Source: Dreissena polymorpha
Lineage: Eukaryota > Mollusca > Bivalvia > Myida > Dreissenidae
Direction of reading: 5' to 3'
Assembly (NCBI RefSeq): GCF_020536995.1
Contig: NC_068356.1
Coordinates: 83,313,183 to 83,377,182, forward strand
Length of the DNA: 64,000 nt
Shown here: positions 49,976 through 60,238 of the stretch, piece after piece
Layout: each line of letters starts with the position of its first letter
How positions within the stretch are numbered: position 1 is the stretch's first letter
Notes under the pieces: model-generated
The model's input: the letters and a program-made list of their open reading frames with translations, nothing else
Told to the model about the DNA's origin: nothing
Databases searched by the model: none
Program-made: the position numbers and the translations under genes

Positions 49976-52900
49976 GTTGAAAGATGAGTTTCATTGAAAT
50001 GACGTCGTCGATTTGCACTGACAACGAAGGGTCAAAATTACGATTCATGAAATGTGTGTTTGTTGTGATATGGTTTTCTGCCCGTATAACTGCAGCGTTT
50101 TACAAAAACATCAAGTATGTTACACCAAAATGCACAGAAATAAATTCCCCATCGCATGATGCAAATATTACTGTATCATATTGCGAAATGAAAATCTTTT
50201 CTTCATATCAACCCAAGTTTTACCAATAAACAGAAATTTTGACATATATCCACTTATCTACTTGCAAAATATTTAAACTCTTATTGTTCCTGTTTATTTG
50301 CTGGTTATGATTGTGAAAATTTCATCGAAATGCGTTCACGCGTTATTGTGACAGTTAAAATAAACCGCTTCGATACAAACACAGTTTTATCAACTATTCG
50401 CTATCTAACGACGTTCGGTTTAACTCGATACTTTAAAGTTCAAAATTTCTATAAGCACGAATGCGTTTTCTCTCAGCAGTATTCTTGTAATTAGACCTAT
50501 TGTGGAGTATCATACATCAAAATGTGCAGAACAGAATTCCTTATCGAATGGTATCAATTGCTATGTACTTGTCATAAATGGGAATTTTTTTTCTTGTCAG
50601 CGAAGTGATTTTCATGCGAAAAACTAAGAATTTCTTCTATATGCGAATATGTTAACAAAAAATGATCCCCACAAAACTTGTTGCTATTAACACGTTTTAT
50701 ATTAATGCGAAAATTTTTGGTAGATCGGTCAACTATTTGAAGAGAAAACACGACCTCAACTTTTTCGTATAGTGCATTTCGCTGAAGATCTACACTTTAA
50801 CAGATTCAATGAGATGACGTTGTATGTTATGAAGAATTTATCAAAGGCGGGTTTCAAGCAAAATGGTTTTCGGTCAATATTGAAGCCAATTTTCAACACA
50901 CTATCAAGTATGTGGTATCAAAATGTGCAGAATTAAATTCTGTACAAGCAGATGTTCAAATCACCCCAATATCAATGAGTACAAAAAAGTTTTCTATTCA
51001 GCGACTCGTTTTCAAATCAAACATCTGCGATTTTAACACACACGCATAAATGCTAGAGAAAATTTATCAGCGTATAATTTATAGCCAATATTGCACTGAA
51101 CAAAATGATAAAAATCCCATGTTGTTATCTCAAGTGGTGTGGAAGATCCCCCGCTTTAAACTTTGTACGAAATCACTGTTCTATTCGCAGAGTTTTCGAC
51201 GTTGAGTCAAAATGTAAAGTTAAAGACAGAAATGCGTTTAGTACGAAATCGTTATCGCACTGTATTTTTTGTTTGTTTAGACATACGATTAAGTGGAATA
51301 CATCAAAATGCGTGGAATCGAATGTCCTACAAGCTAATACCAAAATGAAGATAAATTCTCTTAACACGAAAAAGTTTTCTTGTTAGCGAATTTTTTAATG
51401 TTGAATATCTTATGCAATGAGTCGTGTGAGAACAATATAGGCGAGACAAAAATTGTAGCTATCATAGGATTACATATTATGGTGAAAATTTCATCAGGAT
51501 ATCATGAGACGTTTTCGAGCAAATTGAGTTAAACCGATGTAACTTAACATCTTGTTTCGTTTGTTTACATGGATAAAAGACGACGTTGTAAAAATCTAAA
51601 GTTAAAGACAGAAATGCGTTTATGACAAAATCGTTATCGGACTGTTTTATTGTTGTGTCTAAACATACGGTAAAGTGTAATATATAAAAATGCGTGGAAT
51701 CGAATTTCCTACAAGCTAGTACCAAAATAACGATAAATGCTCATTACACAAAAAAGTTTTCTTGTTAGCGAATTTTGCAAAGTTGAATATCTGATACAAT
51801 AAGTCGTGTGAGAACAATATAGGCGAAACAAAAATTGTAGCTATCATATGATGCAATACTGTGGTGAAAAAATCATCTAAATATCAAGAGACGTTTTCGA
51901 GCAAATTGAGTTAAACCGATGCAACTTAAACTCTTTCCCCGCTTGTTTACATGCATAGAAATGCAATGACGTTGAAAAAAAATCTAAAGTTAAAGACAGA
52001 AATGCGTTTATGACAAAATCGTTATCGGACTGTTTTATTGTTGTGTTATGATATATAGCTAAGTGTTATACATCAAAATGCGTGGAATTGAATTTCCTAC
52101 AAAATCATACCAAACTAAAGATGAATGCTCTTAACGCAAAAAAGTTTTCTTGTTAGCGAGTTTTGCAAAGTAGTATATCTGACACAATGAGTCGTGTGAG
52201 AACAATATAGGCGAAACAAAAAATGTAGCTATCATAGGATTACATATTATGGTGAAAATTTCATCTTAATATCATGAGACGTTTTCGAGCAAATTGAGTT
52301 AAACCGATGTAACTTAACATCTTGTTTCGTTTGTTTACATGGATAAAAGACGACGTTGTAAAAATCTAAAGTTAAAGACAGAAATGCGTTTAGTACGAAA
52401 TCGTTATTGCACTGTATTGTTTGTGTGTTTAGACAGACGTTTAAGTGTAATACATCAAAATGCGTGGAATTGAATTTCCTACAAAATCATACCAAAATGA
52501 AGATAAATGCTCTTAACACGAAAAAGTTTTCTTCTTAGCGAATTTTGCAAAATTGAATATCTTATGCAATGAGTCGTGTGAGAACAATATAGGCGAGACA
52601 AAAATTGTAGCTATCATATGATAGAATATTGTGGTGAACATTTCATCTGGATATTATGAGTGGTTTCAAAGAAAATTGACTTAAACCTCATTGTAAGATA
52701 TTGCACCCAAGCCAAGGTTGTTTACATGGATAGAAATGACGTTCGATCTACAGTACATGTTTCGTGCTTTAAAAGTCAATTCATGATTACAGGCAAAATG
52801 GTTTTCGGCTAGTCTTGATCAAGCGATACAATAGACATACAAGCATGTCATATCAAAATATTCGGAATGAAATTTTCTATAAGATGATATCAGTTTTGTT

Positions 52901-53920
52901 TCAAAAAGCGATAGGATGAAAAAGTTTTCTTGTTGCGAACGTTTTCAACGTGATTTTTATCTCATAAGCATGTATGTTGGAACAAAAATTACAATAGAAA
53001 AGTTGTAGCTAACAATAAGCTGGGCATTGTACTTTAAATTTGATAGTGATGACTTGAACAGTTCCGAAGAAATTTGACTTAAACCTCGGTGTACGATATT
53101 TACCCAAGGTTGTTTACATGAAGCGAAATGACGTACTACATGTAATGAATTTTTGCGCGATGCCGATTTAAACAAAACGATCAATGTTGCGTTTAACTTT
53201 CTACGTGCTAAATCGAAATGTTTCACATACATACAAAGTGTTATACACCAAATTCTTCAGAAAACAATTCCCAATTTAACTGTACATATTTCGTTAAGCA
53301 AAACGAAAAAGCAAAAAAGTTTTCTTCATACAAAAGATTTCGGACAGATATTTTACATAGAAGCATATATTTCAGGGCAAACTAATCAGTACGTAATTGT
53401 AGCATATAGCCATCTGTGTACTGTACTGAAAATTTCATATTGATATTTTGAGTGGTTTCAAAGAAAATGCACTTAAACCTCGTTGTACGATATTGCACCA
53501 AGGTTGTTTACATGAAGCGAAATTACGTAGATCTACTGCACGTCATGAATTTTGACTCGATGCCGATGTCAAGAAAAATATCAATGTTGCGTTTAACTTC
53601 CTACGTATTTAATCGAAATGATTCACATACATGCAAAGTGGTATACACCAAATTCTTCAGAAAACAATTCCTTATTCAACTGTACATATTTCGTTTAGCA
53701 AAACGAAAAGGCAAAAAAGTTTTCTTCATACAAACGGTATTTTCGACCATAAACTTGCACTTTTGTCCAAGAAGCATTAACAAAAGAATACAACGTATGG
53801 AACAATCATTGTGGAGCTTTCTTAGTTGAATATCATAGTCAAAATTTGATCCCAATATCTGCATAGGTTGTTGAGAAATGTACAGTTAAACTTTCTCGCA
53901 AATACTCATCTATCCGTGTA
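49976..53920. repeat. Satellite-like array of about ten ~385-bp units
   Basis: The marker taaagacagaaatgcgttta recurs at 51221, 51603, 51991 and 52373, giving a period of 382-388 bp. A second marker, aaagttttctt(g/c)ttagcg or its variants, recurs about every 385-395 bp from about 50200 to 53717. The central units (51.2-52.6 kb) are very alike and the flanking ones progressively diverged, the pattern expected from unequal exchange. Each unit also has a gttgtttacatg...aaatgacgt segment. The open frames inside are repeat artefacts. Confidence 0.85.
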
Positions 53921-54158
53921 CTTTAATTTGAAATGACGTTCGATATTATCTGCACTTTATGACCTCGCTGTACTGGGTGTAATTTCTCGTGCGATGCTGG
54001 TAGATATTTGATGAAGTATTGGATTGGAAATTTTAGCGTTGTGAAATTATTACAGCAAAAAGTTGTACTAGCGAGATATTGTGATTTGAAAAATACTCCA
54101 CTGCACTGTTGCGTTGAAATTTGATCATAGTACATTTCGCAAAAATATTCATAAAAGT

Positions 54159-54620
54159 TCATATCAAATAACAGCTGTTAGGTATTAACTCATTTTTCAC
54201 ACACACAATTTTATTTTGTCGAGATGAAGAATTGCGAATGAGCAAAATGCTAAGTAAACGTATATGGCTGGAATTTTCACTAACGCATAAGCTTTGTCGA
54301 AACTTGTGATACGTATCGAGTACTTGAGTTAGATATTCTCTGCGTACTTTTGTTGTAACATTCGATGTTTTGTATTCGAGTAGTATTAGGGTAACATTTG
54401 GTATATGAATAACGAAATCGGGTCGCCTGTTCTGAATTGTTACTTCGTGCTTTATGTACAATTTACAGTCGTCGCGTAATGTGGGAAATGTCTTTCTGAA
54501 GTACTGACCTAATTCGCTAACGTACGTTTGATCAAAATCTTTCAGACATGCAACTTTGCTCAGCGCTTTTCTCAAATATGAGTGTCGACATCTACCACGC
54601 GTAAAAAATTTGCTATTCAT
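54159..54620 (-). CDS. UL24-like PD-(D/E)XK nuclease of a herpesvirus-like fossil
   Basis: The frame encodes 153 residues from the ATG at 54620; a TTG nine bases upstream is not needed. The N-terminal block TRGRCRHSYLRKAL resembles the basic start of UL24 proteins. Residues 67-84 read PDFVIHIPNV...LLEYKT, giving the PD and ExK residues of the PD-(D/E)XK nuclease fold as in UL24. This is followed by RREYLTQVLDTYHKFRQSL, equivalent to the conserved Arg-rich helix of that family, and a late beta-strand IRLLSILLI. The length is shorter than mammalian UL24 but covers its conserved core. It sits head to head with the RING gene at 54766 and shares its upstream region. The frame looks whole. The alternative is another PD-(D/E)XK nuclease of host or mobile-element origin. 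Confidence 0.58.
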   Translation of the reverse strand: MNSKFFTRGRCRHSYLRKALSKVACLKDFDQTYVSELGQYFRKTFPTLRDDCKLYIKHEVTIQNRRPDFVIHIPNVTLILLEYKTSNVTTKVRREYLTQVLDTYHKFRQSLCVSENSSHIRLLSILLIRNSSSRQNKIVCVKNELIPNSCYLI

Positions 54621-54655
54621 CTTTATCAAGGACTTTGGTATGTAAGCGCTATGCT

Positions 54656-54699
54656 TTGTCTATATACTGAAAACGCACCAGCCCGTTGGGTATATAAAG
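54656..54699. promoter_or_regulatory. Divergent promoter with two TATA boxes
   Basis: A minus-strand tatatag (54656-54664) lies about 36 bp before the nuclease ATG. A plus-strand tatataaag (54691-54699) lies about 67 bp before the RING-protein ATG. The two genes are transcribed away from each other from this 145-bp interval. Confidence 0.6.
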
Positions 54700-54765
54700 C
54701 GACACGGACAGGTATGGTCATCATTCTTGATTTGAGACTCCAAGAGAGAACATTGACTCGAAATC

Positions 54766-55404
54766 ATGCCGAAATACGCAAACCGACTGCCAAAGTTCGA
54801 GGACACAGACGCTGCTAGTGGTAGTAGCGAAACGACTGGCAAGGGCAAGCGACATGCTACAAAGCCATACACTCGACCAGAACAATCGGCGTCAATTGAT
54901 CTAAAGTCGTTCGGCTATCAACTGAACAGACTTGGAAGTCAGGTTACCGCGTTCGTTAACAGCAGCGACTTCGCTATGTCCAAAGAAGGTCGCGATGTCT
55001 GCAAAAAAATGGCATCGTGTCTACAGAGGGCTTCCTCTTATCAGAGAGAAGCGAGTGAACATTTGGTTGATGACCAAGAGCGCTATTTCAATGCAGAGTG
55101 GTCCAAACGCGAGAAAGCGCTTAAAGAGCAACATGAATGCGAAAGCGAAAGAATAATATCGCAGCTTCAATTCGAGAAGGAACAGGCTTTGATTTCGCAA
55201 AGAGGAGAACTTCAACTCGAGAAGGAAGAAGCTATTCGAGCGTTGAAAACGTGTACCATATGTTACGATGGCGAAAAAAACTGTACCTTGACGAAATGTT
55301 CGCATACTTTTTGCGAAGACTGCTGTCTGATGTTATTCGGGCAAACGTGCCCTATGTGCCGGATTGAGGTTACAGGATGGATGAAAATCCATTGGACTGA
55401 TTAG
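54766..55404 (+). CDS. RING-finger protein with coiled coil, virus-like
   Basis: 212 residues. The N-terminus is charged and probably disordered. Residues about 100-160 form a Glu/Gln/Lys-rich coiled coil. A C3HC4 RING follows: C163-x2-C166, C178-x-H180, C183-x2-C186, C195-x2-C198 (CTIC ... CSHTFCEDCC ... CPMC). All eight zinc ligands are present, so an E3 ubiquitin-ligase role is likely, as in the RING families of mollusc herpesviruses and the ICP0-like proteins. The gene is intronless, with a TATA box about 67 bp upstream of the ATG and aataaaa about 50 bp after the stop. The frame looks whole. A host TRIM/RNF protein is less likely because there is no B-box and no intron. Confidence 0.78.
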   Translation: MPKYANRLPKFEDTDAASGSSETTGKGKRHATKPYTRPEQSASIDLKSFGYQLNRLGSQVTAFVNSSDFAMSKEGRDVCKKMASCLQRASSYQREASEHLVDDQERYFNAEWSKREKALKEQHECESERIISQLQFEKEQALISQRGELQLEKEEAIRALKTCTICYDGEKNCTLTKCSHTFCEDCCLMLFGQTCPMCRIEVTGWMKIHWTD

Positions 55405-55405
55405 A

Positions 55406-55985
55406 TATGTATTGACTTTGTGCATATGCTTGTTTGTTGGTGATCATCGTAAAATAAAACGTTGAAATGCATTTCATGTGTTGGTCGTTGTTTAAGCAGT
55501 ATAGATATAGTTTGATTCTACAGTAAAATAACGTTGCGCTCACAAACAACTTCATATCGAATAACGATGGATTAAAGTACTTGATCAGACAGTTTTCGAC
55601 ATAATGCTCGCTTGTAACAAATGCAATGACAACAGAAGTTTGATTTCAGAAATAAGTGGTTTTTACATCATTAGCTGACTTTCGAGTCTTATCACATAAC
55701 TGAACATATCGTGATTTAACAATTTCAAGTTTATTCAAACCTTAATCATATGATTTATTTTCATAGAACCTAAATTGTGAAACAACTGAAAAGTATATTG
55801 TATGACAACATTGAGTCTTAATTGCAAGCAACACCAGCCAATGCCAAATCATGATGTAACAACCACAAAAAATCACAATTGTGATTATCTTGAAACTAAA
55901 TATGAATTTATGACATCTTTCAATATCAACATTTTTCGCAATATGCAGCAAACTAAAGAAACAATAACAAACCTCAAACGTCTTC
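55406..55985. other. Spacer between the two RING genes
   Basis: No convincing gene. Short frames on both strands (55742-55951, 55802-55990) look incidental. The spacer ends in the TATA box of the second RING gene. Confidence 0.5.
55454..55460 (+). terminator. Poly(A) signal after first RING gene
   Basis: An aataaaa sequence lies about 50 bp after the stop at 55404, in the expected place for 3'-end formation. Confidence 0.55.
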
Positions 55986-55993
55986 TATAAAAG
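55986..55993 (+). promoter_or_regulatory. TATA box of second RING gene
   Basis: tataaaag lies 59 bp before the ATG at 56045, leaving a leader of about 30 nt. Confidence 0.65.
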
Positions 55994-56044
55994 CCAGTCT
56001 TTTTATTAAAACTCAATCATTCACTCTTGAGTAAGCAAAGCGAA

Positions 56045-56827
56045 ATGGTGTCAAAACAACTTGCTGATGTTGGTTTTTGTTTGGATGATGAAAGTCATGC
56101 GTTATATCTCAACCCAAGTGAGCTTGACCAAACTTGTCAAAATGTGCACTCTCTTCTACAAATGACAGACGAAGAAGCTGGCAATCAGTTTAAATCGCGA
56201 GAAGACGAAGAAGCTGCGGATTTTTTGGCGCAGCTTGTACATAACAATTCCAACGACTCGTCAGGTTTGACTAGTAAAAAGGATTCGAATAAACGCAAAG
56301 CTATTGCCAATAATAACGGCCAAACTGTCAAAAAACCTAAAGGTTCGCGAACGTCAAAACAAGACCCAATGTCAACTGGAAACAAGCAGACTGACTTCGT
56401 AGAGCAGTATTTCATAAAACAAGAGAGACTAAAATCGTTGCACGGTAAAGCTCAGATACGAATCAACAATCTTAAAAAAGTATTGCTGACGCTAAAATCT
56501 GAAGAAAGTGCCATTGAAAATTCAAGCCAAAAATCTTCCCTTGGACATGCGACAGCGCATATTACGAATGTTATCGAAAGCATCTCAAGTGAACTACAGA
56601 GCAGTGGCGAAATCGACTCGTGTCGAATATGCAAAAATGAAGACAGTCCACCAACAGTTATAAGCAAGACGTGCGGACACGGGTTTTGCTGTATGAAGTG
56701 CATAGTTAAGTATTTGGAATACGTCTACAACAAAAATTCTGGGCAATTGATTTGTCTGAAATGCAGACATCCATACGATAAGAATGCAACATGTCAACTT
56801 GGTGCTTGCTATGGCATTATTGGTTGA
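56045..56827 (+). CDS. Second RING-finger protein, virus-like
   Basis: 260 residues from the first ATG after the TATA box. The same frame is open six codons upstream to a TTG, but no ATG lies there. The N-terminal half is acidic to basic and low in complexity, with a Lys/Arg-rich stretch (SNKRKAIANNNGQTVKKPKG) that may be a nuclear localisation signal. A C3HC4 RING covers about residues 193-240 (CRIC ... CGHGFCCMKC ... CLKC), with all ligands present. It resembles the RING proteins with a wide final loop found in large DNA viruses. The gene is intronless, with aataaaa just after the stop. The frame looks whole. Likely an E3 ligase; its substrate is unknown. Confidence 0.77.
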   Translation: MVSKQLADVGFCLDDESHALYLNPSELDQTCQNVHSLLQMTDEEAGNQFKSREDEEAADFLAQLVHNNSNDSSGLTSKKDSNKRKAIANNNGQTVKKPKGSRTSKQDPMSTGNKQTDFVEQYFIKQERLKSLHGKAQIRINNLKKVLLTLKSEESAIENSSQKSSLGHATAHITNVIESISSELQSSGEIDSCRICKNEDSPPTVISKTCGHGFCCMKCIVKYLEYVYNKNSGQLICLKCRHPYDKNATCQLGACYGIIG

Positions 56828-56836
56828 TACTTAGAA

Positions 56837-56844
56837 TGAATAAA
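56837..56844 (+). terminator. Poly(A) signal after second RING gene
   Basis: gaataaaatg follows the stop by about 10 bp, which is very compact, as in viral genes. Confidence 0.6.
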
Positions 56845-56999
56845 ATGTATAGAACCTTACAACGTGTTTTGTTTCACATGCTTGATGTTATATGCTTACA
56901 CGACTTCAGGCTCATATTGGCCTTAAAAAATAGCGGAATGAAAACTCAGATGAACACACGTTATTGTACAAGATTTTGACCCATAACAATTTTTTACAT

Positions 57000-57265
57000 G
57001 ACGTTCGTTTGACGAAATTTGCTCGATATGATTCCGCACTATAAAAGCGACTACAGCTCTGTTCTTATTTCAACTGCAGTAAGATCAAAATATCATAACT
57101 TGCGCATTCGATTTTGTATGAACAAATAGTATCAGTATGAGCGCATCGAAATTTCGGTTAATCTTGTGAAAATTTTATTGAGTTCGGACAACGGGTTATA
57201 GAAATATTGCATTTAAACCACTTACAAATAAACACAATTTTCTATTATCGATATGTTAACGCCGC
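57000..57265. repeat. Duplicate of 49536-49975 with intact TATA box
   Basis: It is collinear with 49536-49975. Here cgcactataaaagcgac gives an intact tataaaag at 57040-57047, but no long frame follows. The copy may therefore be a gene-start fragment copied together with its promoter. Confidence 0.75.
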
Positions 57266-57389
57266 TTTAGTTGGTAGGATGAACTTAAATAAATATTGAA
57301 ATGACGTTATGAATTTGCACCAAGAACGAACTGTCAAATGCTTTGCCATATGAAAATACCGAAAACTGCCATTTCACACACGTCAGACA

Positions 57390-57480
57390 CACATATCAAC
57401 TTTCACAAAAAAACTGCAATGTGGAAACATACATTTTTAAAACATGTTGTACTAGTTAATGCTCTCTATAACCGTTAATC
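57390..57480. repeat. Direct repeat, first copy
   Basis: atcaactttcacaaa followed by ctgcaatgtggaaacataca and catgttgtactagttaatgc recurs at 58013-58100 with a few changes. The two copies flank a 0.55-kb segment that holds a tRNA-like sequence. Confidence 0.8.
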
Positions 57481-57547
57481 CTGTTTCTTTGATAGTGATA
57501 GATCAGAAATTAAGATATTGACTAATGCAGCCATTTCACATGTTCAT

Positions 57548-57627
57548 GCCAAAGCCAGGGCTTGAACCTGGATCTTTTTCATCCAGCACATGACTGGAGA
57601 AAGCGTTATACATTCTACTACTCTGGC
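57548..57627 (-). other. tRNA-like cloverleaf sequence 2
   Basis: On the minus strand, gccagag pairs with ctttggc over seven bases (one G-T). A hairpin tccag/ctgga closes a 7-nt loop, and the T-arm ccagg/cctgg encloses ttcaagc, containing the B-box ggttcaagccc. The D-arm is weak. It resembles the sequences at 40253 and 58635. No T-run terminator was seen. Confidence 0.5.
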
Positions 57628-58012
57628 GTTTGAACTGATCAATGCTGGATAGTCACTATGCATAGCAGTCAAAACCTAGCAATCATGATTGTGATCTGAT
57701 ATTCTCTTCAACAACAATACCCCGTTTGACCATGTATATGACATTTGTTCACATACGTTCAAGCAAACATGATATGCCAGTTTTGATTTGAAAACCTCAA
57801 GTATCTGTATTATACGTATAGCTAACATATTCTGCAATAAGAAAACAGTTTTACTATCCCAGCCAACACAGTGTTAATACATTTTGGTTGCTTCAATTTG
57901 CATTGCATACAAATTAGCTTGGGTAGAGAATGATTATTGTGATCAAATATGTATGTGCAGACCAAAATGCAAAATTTCAAGTGATCATCAGACTGTAAAG
58001 TATGATTTGTGT

Positions 58013-58100
58013 ATCAACTTTCACAAATATCTGCAATGTGGAAACATACATTTTGAAAACATGTTGTACTAGTTAATGCTTTCTATAACCATTAATCCTG
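58013..58100. repeat. Direct repeat, second copy
   Basis: The second copy of the block at 57390-57480. It runs straight into the 150-bp tandem repeats. Confidence 0.8.
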
Positions 58101-58104
58101 TGAT

Positions 58105-59060
58105 CAGAACCAAAAATTGACTTGTGGTTGTGCTTGCTGGCTCACACACACTGAAATATGGGTTTGGAATGGCAATCTCTTTTTGCATAAGACCAGTTAT
58201 GAGAGCCATGCATAAAAATTCTCATGTTCTTATCTATAGATACAAATAAAACAAATCTGAACAAAAAATTGGCTTGTGGTTGTGCTTGCTAGCAGTAATA
58301 GGCTCTCGGAATGGCAATCTCTTTTTGAACCAGACCAGTTATGTAAGCCGAGTATGAAAATTCTCATCTTCTTATTCATATAGACAAATAAAACAAATCT
58401 GAACAAAAAATTGGCTTGTGGTTGTGCTTGCAAGGTCACACACACACTGTAATATGCGCTCGGAATGGCAATCTCTTTTTGTACCAGACCAGTTATGTAA
58501 GCCGAGTATCAAAATTATTGTATTCTTAATCATATAGACGACTAAAACAAATCTGCACAAAAAATTGACTTGTGGTTGTGCTTGCTAGCTCAAGCAGACA
58601 CTGTAAATTGCATTCAGTGATTTCTCAAATCATATCAGAGCTAGGACTTGAACCTAGATCTCCTTCTGCAAGAGAAGGCGTTCTTCCTTGAACCACTCTG
58701 AGAATATGAACTGAACATCACTTCACACATAACACACACAATGAGTTTTGTGGCCAGACATAAATGTGCTGACAAAAAACCATGCTTTCAAAATAACCTG
58801 TATATACTTTTTTTCTCATCATTTGCATCAGAAATCTTATGAGAGCCATGTATAAAAATTCTCATATTCTTATCCATATGCATGAATAAACCAAATCTGA
58901 ACCAAAACATGGCTTGTGGTTGTGCTTGCTAGCTCATACCCATAATTACCTTCACACATATTTGCACTGAAACAAGAATGCAGATGCTTATGAATCTGAA
59001 CCAAGAATTGGCTTGTGGTTGTGCTTGCTAGCTCACACACACTGTAAAATGTATTTGAAT
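58105..59060. repeat. Tandem ~150-bp repeats with cttgtggttgtgcttgc core
   Basis: The core cttgtggttgtgcttgct starts at 58121, 58273, 58414, 58569, 58913 and 59012. The first four units are 141-155 bp apart and share ggaatggcaatctctttttg and agaccagttatg. The last two are spaced irregularly, and the tRNA-like sequence at 58635 lies between units four and five. Confidence 0.85.
58635..58701 (-). other. tRNA-like cloverleaf sequence 3
   Basis: Read on the minus strand, it folds into a complete cloverleaf with few mismatches: acceptor tcagag/ctctga, D-arm gttc/gaac, anticodon arm ccttc/gaagg around tcttgca, a 4-nt variable region, and T-arm ctagg/cctag around ttcaagt. The acceptor is one base pair short, and position 33 is C instead of the near-universal T, so normal translation is doubtful. 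It contains a perfect B-box core, ggttcaagtcc. Confidence 0.6.
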
Positions 59061-60238
59061 GAAATCTGGTAAACAGACATTGTCATGCCTGCAAAATAGC
59101 AAAAGTTTCCACTTTTTGTGTAAATACCTTTTTTGCATCATTCTCAACCATAGCCGGTTATGTGGGATTTATATCAAAATTCTAAAATATACCTTACATG
59201 GGAACTGATCAGAAAAAAGACCTGAAACAGAATAACATATGCAGTTAGTTTTTTTGTAGAGAGAAAAATGTTTGAAAAAAAAGTGAACACATGTTCTTTT
59301 GTAATTCATACAGTGTATCACAATTTCAAATTCTGATTCAAGATGAAATATTCTACACTGTTAAGTCAACATGATAACATATGTGAGTGCAATACAATTT
59401 CTGTACTGACCAACATGCAAATTTTCCATTTTTTGTGTTAATACCTTTTTTTGAACTTTGTACACCATAACCTGTTATGAAGGGTTTGCTTCTTGATATT
59501 TAAATATCTATACTATAGGTACTCTAACCAAGACAAACTTCCTATGGGGTTTGCTGTTGATACACATATTTGTGTCAACTTGAATGAAAGATTGTTGTGG
59601 CCAAAAATTCACATGTTGGTAAAAAGCAAAATTTGTATTTTGGTGTGCTTATAGATTTTTTTTTAGTTTGGGACATGAAATGTTGCTTGCGAATGAGATT
59701 TGAAATGGATAATTTTGCATTATATGGTCAAAAATATCAAAAGTAAGCCTAAATAGAAATATGCTGACAAATTAGTGCATATGTTTTCTGTCACATAAAG
59801 TATCATATTAAAATGTAAATTCTGGTCAGAAATTGTTCAACTTATGATTTGAGATGAAATATTCCATCACGGTGTTAGCAGCACATGGTAACAAGTAAAT
59901 ACTGAGTGTTAATTCATTGTAGAAATCAACTTAGTATGGCAGAGTTTGATGTGTACAAATAACCTACAGTCAAAAAGGTCTGATGCAGATAAAAAACAAA
60001 ACAACACATATCAAGTGTTAAACTGACTGACTTTGTATAAATCATGAAGTTTTCACAAAAATCTGAATTGAAGTACACATTTTGTTTACAGTGTTTCACT
60101 TTTGAAACAAAAAACTACACAAGATGATCTATCATGTATTTTAACTTTCTTTGTTTACATATGGGATGTGTTGACATTTAAAAAAATCCACGTTTTTGTC
60201 CATCACAAAACAAAAAAAAACATGTTCGTGGTACTTAT
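59061..60238. other. AT-rich stretch, no gene seen
   Basis: No frame above about 60 codons and no RNA gene were seen. Short phrases such as ttttttgtgttaatacctttttt recur near 59115 and 59440, so the segment may be decayed repeat. Confidence 0.45.

Noticed and set aside
51105-51725. Several 60-93-residue frames in the 385-bp array
   Set aside because: They recur with the repeat on both strands and are not conserved as codons, so they are by-products of the tandem repeat.
55021-55305. 94-residue minus-strand frame
   Set aside because: It is the antisense of the RING gene at 54766-55404, whose zinc ligands fix the coding strand.
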